NCBI GenBank assembly: GCA_937864385.1
Contig: CALMJN010000204.1
Coordinates: 1 to 17,220 of the forward strand
DNA: 17,220 bases
Direction of reading: 5' to 3'
From: an uncultured Methanosarcinales archaeon
GTDB taxonomy: Archaea > Halobacteriota > Methanosarcinia > Methanotrichales > Methanotrichaceae
This document shows positions 1 through 5,860 of the stretch, one piece after another. Position 1 is the stretch's first letter. Every line of letters starts with the position of its first letter. The notes under the pieces are model-generated. The model saw nothing but the letters and a program-made list of their open reading frames with translations. It was not told the DNA's origin and made no database searches. Made by a program: the position numbers and the translations under genes.

Positions 1-1
1 C

Positions 2-151
2 ACAGCCCCTCAGAGCGGTGCTGCGATCCTTGTGCAGTGCCTGGTCGAGCAGGGCGTAGAATTCGTGTTCGGCTATCCTGGCGGCGCGGTGCTGCCGATC
101 TATGACGCGCTCTACGCCAGCGAAGATCTGCGCCAAACAGAGGCTGTATAG
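2..151 (+). pseudogene. ilvB: Acetolactate synthase large subunit, N-terminal fragment
   Basis: Reading from base 2 gives about 49 residues and then a TAG stop at 149-151. The stretch [18 protein letters not shown], at about residues 22-39, is the classic N-terminal TPP-binding (PYR) domain start of the catalytic subunit of acetolactate synthase, the first enzyme of valine and isoleucine synthesis. The full enzyme is usually about 550-600 residues, so only the first tenth is present. Homology seems to fail around DLRQTEAV, near base 130, where the family normally continues with a histidine-glutamate-rich substrate channel sequence. The GC-rich codons and protein style look bacterial (proteobacterial by eye) and unlike the archaeal genes to the right. 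It is best read as a broken end, probably an assembly join rather than a working gene. Confidence 0.75.
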
Positions 152-463
152 CCAATATTTGTATATGAATTGGTCATCGACGAGGTCGAGAAGGTCGTCA
201 AGCGCGACGCCGAGAAGAAGGACCCTCACCTCGAGGTCAACCGCCTGGTCCTGCTGGCCTTCTTCGGGGCTTCGGAGGGGGTCGCGCTCAAGGACGGCAT
301 GGTCGCGGTGACCGACGCGGCCAAGGTCAAGATCCACGCCGATTTCAAGGAGAAGCTGACCTACGACCCCAAGACGGTCAAGGACGAGGCCGACCTCGTT
401 TCCAAAGCCGCCGACCTCCTCGTCGACCCCGAGTTCACGGCCAAGCTCATGAAGCACCTGAGC
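152..463 (+). pseudogene. Unrecognised GC-rich coding fragment, open at both ends
   Basis: An open frame runs from just after the stop at 149-151, in the same frame as the ilvB piece, and formally continues to a stop at 635-637. Only roughly 167-463 looks coding. There nearly every codon ends in G or C, arginine is CGC only, and the protein is rich in Lys, Asp, Glu and Ala (for example VEKVVKRDAEKKDPHLEVN). From about 465 onward codon use becomes mixed, and the frame then runs antisense over the end of ftr and its terminator, so the C-terminal part is unlikely to be real. The only start candidate is TTG at 170, with no ribosome binding site. I do not recognise the family. It is probably a piece of a bacterial gene joined here artificially; the right limit given is approximate. 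Confidence 0.4.
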
Positions 464-548
464 TGTGGCTGTGAGCGGGAGATGCTGGAAAAGCTGCACT
501 TCAGATTGCAGGAACCTGTGACTGCAACTTACCCAACCAAGGATCAGG

Positions 549-579
549 AAAAAAGATACCCTGCTATCAAAGCAGGATA
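549..579 (-). terminator. Hairpin and T-run terminator after ftr
   Basis: Read on the minus strand, the arms TATCCTGCT and AGCAGGGTA form a 9 bp stem with one G-U pair around the loop TTGAT. It is followed by TC and six Ts. It begins four bases after the ftr stop codon, so it fits termination of the por-purO-ftr transcript. Archaeal RNA polymerase terminates mainly on U-runs, and here a hairpin is present as well. Confidence 0.75.
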
Positions 580-582
580 TGC

Positions 583-1473
583 TTACTCTAAAACCACATG
601 CAGAGGGAACTGGTGGCTGCCCAGCTTTCCCTCATAATTCGCGGCGGAGATCTTCAGAACGCCGGGCACCCGGCAGGCAGCATTGATTCCCGCCTTCATC
701 GCCGCGCTGATGGCCTCCTTGGAGACGCCATTGATCACTATCTCGAAGACGGCTGAGACATCCTCGGCCAGGGTGCAGACGCCGTCCTCACGAAGGGAGG
801 TGCAGAAGGCGGTGTTGGTGGAGGCCTTGAGGAACTTGTATTTGGAGCCCACCTTGGAGCCGCTTGCAACCACCCCACCGGGGAAGGGGGTGATACAGCC
901 CCTGACCCTGCCAATGGCATTGGCCGCCGCCTCGGCAGCCATCAGGCCAGCCGCCTGGTTCTGGGCCAGTATCAGGAAATTGCCCCCAGCTATTCCATCT
1001 ACCGCGCCGAAGCTCTCCTCGATGATGAAGTCTCCGGACATGAGGGGGATCTTCCAGACTTTGCGCCCGCATAGCTCAGCCTGTTTTTCGAAGCCGTCCC
1101 CAAAGAACTTCAGCTTTTTGCCGGTGTCAAACTGCTTCTCTGCCTCCTGCATGCCATTGAAGGCAGCAGTGGTTGGAGCAGTCAACACACACTGGCCAAG
1201 CCGGTTGAGCATTGAGCTCTCCAGATTCTTATAGCCCATATTGCAGATCAGCATATTGACTCCAGGCCTTTCGTCCGGGGTTTCATCCCCTCCCAAGATG
1301 CACTCTATTCCTGCCTCCGCTGAGCATCCAATAACCGAGGTGCCAAAGCCTGTGGCCTCCTGGGCAGCAACCATAGCCCAGTGCTGGGTAACAGCAGTGA
1401 TTGTAACCCTGGCCACCTTTATGGGAAAGCCCTCGGCAAAGGTATCCTCTATTGTAACTCCATTGATCTCCAT
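583..1473 (-). CDS. ftr: Formylmethanofuran:tetrahydromethanopterin formyltransferase
   Basis: The protein has 296 residues, the normal size for Ftr. It moves the formyl group between formylmethanofuran and tetrahydromethanopterin, the second step of CO2 reduction to methane, and runs in reverse when methyl groups are oxidised. It acts in the cytoplasm. Family stretches are clear: MEINGVTIEDTFAEGFPIK at the N-terminus, GQCVLTAPTTAAFNG, the EAEKQFDTGKKLKFFGDG segment, and TPFPGGVVASGSK toward the C-terminus. The ATG start is 20 bases after the purO stop, with a GGGGAT-like site just upstream. It is the last gene of the por-purO-ftr operon. In an aceticlastic methanogen it would serve biosynthetic one-carbon supply, methyl oxidation, or CO2 reduction driven by direct electron uptake; which of these applies here is inference. 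Confidence 0.96.
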   Translation of the reverse strand: MEINGVTIEDTFAEGFPIKVARVTITAVTQHWAMVAAQEATGFGTSVIGCSAEAGIECILGGDETPDERPGVNMLICNMGYKNLESSMLNRLGQCVLTAPTTAAFNGMQEAEKQFDTGKKLKFFGDGFEKQAELCGRKVWKIPLMSGDFIIEESFGAVDGIAGGNFLILAQNQAAGLMAAEAAANAIGRVRGCITPFPGGVVASGSKVGSKYKFLKASTNTAFCTSLREDGVCTLAEDVSAVFEIVINGVSKEAISAAMKAGINAACRVPGVLKISAANYEGKLGSHQFPLHVVLE

Positions 1474-1493
1474 ATCATCCCCATCCTGTTTTT

Positions 1494-2105
1494 CTACTCT
1501 GGATTGTAAACCGCAAGATCAAAATCCGTATCCTGTTCCCCTGACGTTTCAAGGGCCGCCGCGGCACAGACCGGCCTCTCCAGGGGCAGATCATAAGCCC
1601 GGCGGGCGATCTCTTCCGCGCTAGGCCCGCCCAGGGCCATAGCCTCGAAGCCGGTCTTCTCATATGTGGCCACCATATAGGCCGCCCCATCTCTCAGGTC
1701 GAACTGCCTGATCCGATACTCCTCTTTCCTGGCTATGCCCAGCCATCCCATCTTTCCCCGCACCACGCCGGCAATGCGGGGTGTGTCCAGCTCATCCCTC
1801 TCGTAGCCGTAGGCGACAAGGCTGATGGCCAGAGCATCCAGGGGCTTTCCTCCGTCCTCGATCCTCTCCATGATCATATCCGCCTGGGTGCCATTGGCCA
1901 CAACTGCCGTGGCTTCGCCAATCCGGATGCAGTTGTAGGCGATGTAAGGATTCCGGGCCAGGTCGGCAGAGTCAATGGGCGAGACCATGATGCTCTGGCC
2001 GCGCACCTCTGCCCTGCGATTGGGAAAAGAGCGGGAGGAGACTCTGTAGGCTGCAAAGCTCCTCTCCTCGCTGCGGCCTATGGCCACGATTCGCCCCACG
2101 TACAT
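1494..2105 (-). CDS. purO: Archaeal IMP cyclohydrolase
   Basis: The protein has 203 residues, matching archaeal PurO at about 200. It closes the ring of FAICAR to give IMP, the last step of purine synthesis, replacing the C-terminal activity of bacterial PurH. The N-terminus MYVGRIVAIGRSEE followed by AAYRVSSRSFPNRRA is characteristic of the family, and the fold is related to Ntn hydrolases. The ATG start lies two bases after the porB stop, which implies translational coupling. It sits between pyruvate synthase and Ftr. One-carbon metabolism is the likely theme, since the preceding step in archaea (PurP) uses formate, but purP itself is not in the window. The enzyme is cytoplasmic. Confidence in the family is high from sequence style and length. 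Confidence 0.9.
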   Translation of the reverse strand: MYVGRIVAIGRSEERSFAAYRVSSRSFPNRRAEVRGQSIMVSPIDSADLARNPYIAYNCIRIGEATAVVANGTQADMIMERIEDGGKPLDALAISLVAYGYERDELDTPRIAGVVRGKMGWLGIARKEEYRIRQFDLRDGAAYMVATYEKTGFEAMALGGPSAEEIARRAYDLPLERPVCAAAALETSGEQDTDFDLAVYNPE

Positions 2106-2107
2106 GC

Positions 2108-2983
2108 CTAGTCAACCAGACCGTACCTGGCCATATTATCCTCTGCCATATCCTTGATCTGGCTCAGCATATCGGCGCACTCCGTCTTCTTAAAGAGGTG
2201 CTTGTATCTGCCCTGCAGCTTGAGGTACTCCTCCACCGGCTTGGGCCGGCGGATCTTCTTGACTCCCACCAGCTTGCCATTCTCGTACTCCAGCAGCGGC
2301 CATAGACCGCTCTCCACCGCCAGGCGGGCCAGCTCTATCATGGTGCCAGCATCAAACGTCCATCCGGTGATGCAGGGGGCATTGACCTGCAGATAGGACG
2401 GCCCGTTGATCTCCAGCGCTCTCTTGACCTTGCGGCGCAGATCCACGGGATAGGCTACCGAGGCCGTAGCGACGTAGGGAACCTTATGGGCCAAGGCTAT
2501 GGCCGGCATGTCCTTCTTTGGCCTGGGATTGCCCTGGCTCTGGCTTCCTGAGGGGGTGGTGGTGGTGTGCACGCAGAAGGGGGTGGAGCCGCTTCTCTGA
2601 ACGCCGGTGTTCATGTAGGCCTCATTGTCGTAGCAGACATAAAGTATCTTGTGGCCTCGCTCGAACATGCCCGAGTTGGAGCCCATGCCGATATCGAATG
2701 TGCTCCCGTCTCCACCGATTATTACAACATTGGTGTCCTTTCCCCGGCGCTTGAGCATGACCTCCACTCCGGAGGCCACGGCGGACTGGTTCTCGAATAA
2801 GGAATGAAGCCACGGCACGCACCAGGCGCTCTCCGGGAAGGGGGTGGTGGTGACCTCCAGGCATCCCGTGGGAGAGACCACGATAGTGTTCGGCCCCGCC
2901 GCATCCAGGACCAGCCGGATGGTGGTGGGCATGGCACATCCTGCGCAGGCTCGGTGGCCGGGCGCAAGCAAAGAATTATCCAT
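2108..2983 (-). CDS. porB: Pyruvate:ferredoxin oxidoreductase, beta subunit
   Basis: I place the start at the ATG at 2981-2983, giving 291 residues. A TTG at 2990-2992 would add three residues, but the GGGAGG site ends almost at that TTG and is about 9-10 bases from the ATG. The subunit binds thiamine diphosphate and one 4Fe-4S cluster. Cys13 and Cys16 (ACAGC), Cys41 (PTGC) and Cys204 (NAPC) are the expected cluster ligands. The TPP signature starts with GDGS at about 91-94 and continues to the conserved DNEAYMNTG segment. With PorA it forms the active site that joins acetyl-CoA and CO2 to make pyruvate with reduced ferredoxin. The gene order gamma-delta-alpha-beta and the small separate delta subunit favour pyruvate synthase over the 2-oxoglutarate or 2-oxoisovalerate enzymes. 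Confidence 0.93.
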   Translation of the reverse strand: MDNSLLAPGHRACAGCAMPTTIRLVLDAAGPNTIVVSPTGCLEVTTTPFPESAWCVPWLHSLFENQSAVASGVEVMLKRRGKDTNVVIIGGDGSTFDIGMGSNSGMFERGHKILYVCYDNEAYMNTGVQRSGSTPFCVHTTTTPSGSQSQGNPRPKKDMPAIALAHKVPYVATASVAYPVDLRRKVKRALEINGPSYLQVNAPCITGWTFDAGTMIELARLAVESGLWPLLEYENGKLVGVKKIRRPKPVEEYLKLQGRYKHLFKKTECADMLSQIKDMAEDNMARYGLVD

Positions 2984-3000
2984 TTTTCTCAAGCCTCCCT
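2984..3000 (-). promoter_or_regulatory. Ribosome binding site for porB
   Basis: On the minus strand AGGGAGG overlaps the porA stop codon. It is correctly spaced for the ATG at 2981-2983 and too close to the in-frame TTG at 2990-2992, so it decides the porB start. Confidence 0.6.
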
Positions 3001-4192
3001 AAAGGATCTCCTTTCTCAGAGCCAGGAATTCAAACTCAGACAGATCTCCCTTGCGGGCTGCTTCTGCCTTTTCCACTATCTTTCTGATGTCCTTGATGGT
3101 GATATCCCGGCCTCCCAGGCCGGCAGCAAAGCCGATGATGGGCGTTCTGATGCTGCTGCTATAGAATGCCGCCTTGAGGTCCGTTACCAGGCCGGCCTCC
3201 CCGCCGATTGCCACATCCTTTTCCATAACCGCAATCACTGCCGCATCTTTGAGGGCTTTCCTCAGAGCCTGTACCGGGAAAGGCCGGTAGCTTCTGATCT
3301 TCAAGAGGCCTACCTTCTTGCCCTCGGACCGCATAGCATCAATGGCATCCTTGACCGTGCCAACGACTGAGCCCAATGTGACTATTACTATCTCTGCGTC
3401 GTCCAGGAAATAGCCGTCTATGAGCCCTCCGTAGTACCTTCCAAAGCTCTCCTCAAACTGGCGGGCCACCTCCTCTATCTTGGGGAGGGCCTTTAGCTGA
3501 GCCTCGAACTGCTGATATCGGAACTCTGTATAGGTGGATGGATCGGCGAAGGCTCCGAAGGTCATGGGACGGGCCGGATCAAGTATATGCTCCGGCTTAA
3601 AGTCAGGCAGAAACTCGCGAGCCTTCTCCTTGTCCAGCAGCTCCACCGGCTCGTATACATGGGTCAAAACGAAGCCATCCATGCAGACCATCACCGGAGT
3701 TCTGATATCTCTGTCCTCGGCGATCTTGTAGGCCTGGAGGGTGGCATCCACCGCCTCCTGAACATTCTCGGCATAGATCTGAATCCAGCCCACATCGCGA
3801 GCCCCTATGGAATCCTGCTGGTCGTTCCAGATGTTGAGAGGCGCTCCCATGGCCCGGTTGGCCACATTCATGACCAGGGGCATTCTCAGGCCTGAGACAT
3901 TGTAGAGCACCTCGTACATCAGAGCCAGGCCCTGGCTGGTGGTGGAGGAGTAGCCTCTGCCGCCGGCAGCGCAGACGCCCACCAGCACGGAAAGAGCGGA
4001 GAACTCGGAGTCAACCGTGAGAAATTCGCTATCAAGCTCACCATTTGCCACCATCTGGGAGAGGTTCTCCACGATGTGGGTCTGGGGGGTTATGGGATAG
4101 GCGGAGATGACATCCGGCCGGCAGCACATCACCGCATGGGCTATGGCATAAGATCCCTCTACCACCTTCATATTGGCCGTATTATTGCTCAT
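2999..4192 (-). CDS. porA: Pyruvate:ferredoxin oxidoreductase, alpha subunit
   Basis: I place the start at the ATG at 4190-4192, giving 397 residues, close to the usual 385-400. A GTG 42 bases upstream would add 14 residues with no family resemblance and overlap porD by 43 bases. The ATG has a GGAGGA site six bases upstream and overlaps the porD stop by one base (TAATG). The YPITPQT motif at residues 32-38 opens the N-terminal pyrimidine-binding domain. The TSQGLALMYEVLYNVSG region and the C-terminal transketolase-type domain with LGSVVGTVKDAI follow in family order. The subunit supplies part of the TPP site and the acetyl-CoA/pyruvate pocket. It is co-transcribed with porC, porD and porB. 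Specificity for pyruvate is inferred from subunit organisation. Confidence 0.94.
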   Translation of the reverse strand: MSNNTANMKVVEGSYAIAHAVMCCRPDVISAYPITPQTHIVENLSQMVANGELDSEFLTVDSEFSALSVLVGVCAAGGRGYSSTTSQGLALMYEVLYNVSGLRMPLVMNVANRAMGAPLNIWNDQQDSIGARDVGWIQIYAENVQEAVDATLQAYKIAEDRDIRTPVMVCMDGFVLTHVYEPVELLDKEKAREFLPDFKPEHILDPARPMTFGAFADPSTYTEFRYQQFEAQLKALPKIEEVARQFEESFGRYYGGLIDGYFLDDAEIVIVTLGSVVGTVKDAIDAMRSEGKKVGLLKIRSYRPFPVQALRKALKDAAVIAVMEKDVAIGGEAGLVTDLKAAFYSSSIRTPIIGFAAGLGGRDITIKDIRKIVEKAEAARKGDLSEFEFLALRKEIL

Positions 4193-4449
4193 TACTTCTC
4201 CTCCAGGACCATGGTAATTGCCATTCTGGGACACTCGTTAGCGCATACACTGCAGCCCTTGCAGTAGTCCAGGTCGGGGATAAAGAGCCCTTCCTCCTGG
4301 TGAATGCAGCCCTCAGGACAGTAGATCTCACAGAGGCTGCATTTTATGCACTTCTCATGATCGAAAACGGGCACGAAAGTCCGCCAGGCACCGGTCTTTG
4401 TGATACGGGTGCTGCACGGATCAACCAGACTTCCGGCTTTGATAACCAT
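4192..4449 (-). CDS. porD: Pyruvate:ferredoxin oxidoreductase, delta subunit (ferredoxin-like)
   Basis: This is an 85-residue protein with two complete 4Fe-4S motifs: Cys34, 37, 40 and 44 (CIKCSLCEIYCP) and Cys63, 66, 69 and 73 (CKGCSVCANECP). It passes electrons from the TPP-bound intermediate through the complex to free ferredoxin. The N-terminal 30 residues carry the short TGAWRTFVPVFD extension usual for PorD. Both ends overlap neighbouring genes by one base: its ATG overlaps the porC stop, and its stop overlaps the porA ATG. Tight translational coupling should give equal subunit amounts. The size and cysteine pattern are standard and no residue is missing. Confidence 0.95.
   Translation of the reverse strand: MVIKAGSLVDPCSTRITKTGAWRTFVPVFDHEKCIKCSLCEIYCPEGCIHQEEGLFIPDLDYCKGCSVCANECPRMAITMVLEEK
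4193..4204 (-). promoter_or_regulatory. Ribosome binding site for porA
   Basis: GGAGGA on the minus strand (4199-4204) lies six bases before the ATG at 4192. It lies inside the 3' end of porD and favours this start over the upstream GTG at 4234. Confidence 0.7.
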
Positions 4450-4985
4450 TAAGATACCCTCTCATAGGCGGTTTTAATGGCCAGCAGGTTCTTTTTGCCC
4501 AGCTCGCCACTGAAGCGCTCGGATATGGCCTTGTTCAGGCTCTCAATGCCAACCTCTTTGCTGGCTCCGCAGAATGCGCCCAGCATGGTGGTGTTGACTA
4601 TAGGTCTCTTAAGGATCTCCATAGCGATCTTGGTGGCATCTATGGTGATCACCTCGGCCTTCGTCTTGAGCTTCAGGGCTTCTGGAGATCGGTCTGTATT
4701 GATTATGATCTTCCCGCTCTCTTTCAGGCCGCTGGCCACATCCACCACATCCAGCAGGGTCACATCCTGGACTATGACATAATCCGGCTCATAGATCTGA
4801 CTTCTGATTCGGATGGGCTGATCGGCGATTCTGGCAAAGGCCATCACCGGCGCGCCTCTCCTTTCCACTCCAAAGGCCGGAAATGCCTGTGAGAACCTCT
4901 TGTCCTCAAAGGCGGCAACGGCAATTATCTCGGCCGCAGTGACAGATCCCTGACCCCCACGACCATGCAAGCGTATCTCTTTCAA
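4449..4985 (-). CDS. porC: Pyruvate:ferredoxin oxidoreductase, gamma subunit
   Basis: I place the start at the TTG at 4983-4985, giving 178 residues and the family-type N-terminus [19 protein letters not shown]. The more upstream TTG at 4998-5000 cannot be served by the GGAGGT site, because that site directly abuts it, whereas the site is seven bases from the TTG at 4985. The HGRGGQG loop and the [13 protein letters not shown] segment are hallmarks of the gamma domain, which in other members of the superfamily helps hold CoA and stabilise the complex. It is the first gene of the operon, so its weak TTG start could limit expression of the set. The 3' end overlaps porD by one base. Confidence 0.93.
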   Translation of the reverse strand: MKEIRLHGRGGQGSVTAAEIIAVAAFEDKRFSQAFPAFGVERRGAPVMAFARIADQPIRIRSQIYEPDYVIVQDVTLLDVVDVASGLKESGKIIINTDRSPEALKLKTKAEVITIDATKIAMEILKRPIVNTTMLGAFCGASKEVGIESLNKAISERFSGELGKKNLLAIKTAYERVS

Positions 4986-4998
4986 TGACCTGACCTCC
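4986..4998 (-). promoter_or_regulatory. Ribosome binding site for porC
   Basis: GGAGGT on the minus strand (4993-4998) lies seven bases before the TTG at 4985 and directly abuts the alternative TTG at 5000. It therefore selects the shorter protein. Confidence 0.75.
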
Positions 4999-5043
4999 AA
5001 TATTCGCGCTCTGATCTACACTTCTGCGCGAAAAAGAGGCGAG

Positions 5044-5060
5044 TAAATATATCTCTTTCG
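5044..5060 (-). promoter_or_regulatory. BRE and TATA box of the por operon
   Basis: The minus strand reads CGAAAGAG followed by ATATATTTA, a purine-rich BRE-like element and an archaeal TATA box. The box is centred about 63 bases before the porC start. Transcription would start near 5020-5024, giving a leader of about 35-40 bases that includes the ribosome binding site. Confidence 0.65.
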
Positions 5061-5109
5061 GAGCCGCGGCAGGTTCTTATGGGAGATCTTCCACTTATGC
5101 CTAGTTCAA

Positions 5110-5132
5110 GCCGCCTGCCCATTGGCAGCGGC
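5110..5132 (+). other. Strong hairpin in the leader of the gene at 5149
   Basis: GCCGC, a bulged C, then TGCC pairs with GGCA and GCGGC around the loop CATT. This makes a nine-pair GC-rich stem with one bulge. It ends five bases before the AAGGA ribosome binding site of the gene at 5149. No T-run follows, so it is not an obvious terminator. It could be a leader structure affecting translation, or chance. Confidence 0.45.
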
Positions 5133-5148
5133 GAATGAAGGATAGCCT

Positions 5149-5832
5149 ATGGATAACAGGAACGAGATAGCTTCAGCCGTTAGAGAGGCAAAGAAGAACC
5201 TGGGTGAGGCAGCAGACTTTCGGGTGGCGGATGCACTGGACATCCTGGAGGGCATGGCCCCCTTTTTGGATAGAGAAGCTGTTGTAAAAATCAAATGCAA
5301 GAGCTGCGACAATTATGCTTCAAGCTCTTTTCCATTGAGCCGGGACTTCTATGCCGTGGATGAAGGCGAATACTGTCATGCCCGGCAGGCCTCTATCAAG
5401 AATCTGACGGTATCCAAGCTCGCCAGCTGCTCTTACTATTCCCACCAGGCCTCCCTGGATCTGACGGATCTCGGAAAAAAGATCATGGAAGAGGACCTTG
5501 CCCCCGCCTTTAAGGACAGAAAGCTTTATGATCGCAGCAAATTTGCCAGTTACAGCGTGGCCTTCAGGCTTATTCCCATGCCGGGTATGGTCTGCATACA
5601 GCTCGGTCATGAGGTTAACGGCTGTTTTGCCTGCAGCGACATCAAGATCTACCTTGTAAGAAGGCTTGATCCCGGATTTGGGGCAGAGGCCTCTTTAAAG
5701 ATATCCCTGGCTATGAAAGGCGGTCCCATCATGGTGGTCCAGTCCGGCTTGCAGACCAGAAGGCAGCTGGATATAGACTACGTGCTGGACTGGATAGCTG
5801 AAAGACGAAAAATGGATATAGTATATCTTTAG
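5149..5832 (+). CDS. Unrecognised cysteine-rich protein, upstream of PINA ATPase
   Basis: This is a 227-residue soluble protein that I do not recognise. The start is ATG with AAGGA (5138-5142) six bases before it. It has seven cysteines: CKSC at 50-53, single Cys at 76, 94 and 149, and CFAC at 159-162. The two CXXC pairs separated by about 105 residues could form one zinc site or a redox pair. The N-terminal 40 residues look helical and charged; the rest alternates short strands and loops, with SYYSHQASL near 95 and the C-terminal DYVLDWIAERRKMD probably helical. There is no signal peptide or membrane segment. Only 28 bases separate it from the PINA-type ATPase on the same strand, so the two are probably co-transcribed. 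A nucleic-acid-related role is a guess from that neighbour only. Confidence 0.8.
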   Translation: MDNRNEIASAVREAKKNLGEAADFRVADALDILEGMAPFLDREAVVKIKCKSCDNYASSSFPLSRDFYAVDEGEYCHARQASIKNLTVSKLASCSYYSHQASLDLTDLGKKIMEEDLAPAFKDRKLYDRSKFASYSVAFRLIPMPGMVCIQLGHEVNGCFACSDIKIYLVRRLDPGFGAEASLKISLAMKGGPIMVVQSGLQTRRQLDIDYVLDWIAERRKMDIVYL

Positions 5833-5860
5833 CTTTTGATATTGAAGGATGTTTTAAGAA

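Noticed and set aside
683..1234. Long plus-strand open frame of 183 codons
   Set aside because: It is wholly antisense to the conserved ftr gene, which has strong family motifs on the minus strand; the plus frame shows no motifs or ribosome binding site.
2804..3370. Plus-strand open frame of 188 codons across the porA/porB boundary
   Set aside because: Antisense shadow of porA and porB, both of which are certain.
5095..5104. Ten-base sequence TTATGCCTAG, also found at 7726-7735 (and ATGCCTAG at 2104-2111)
   Set aside because: Considered as a shared regulatory site before the genes at 5149 and 7901. The distances to the genes differ (about 45 versus 165 bases) and the third copy lies inside an operon joint, so chance is more likely.
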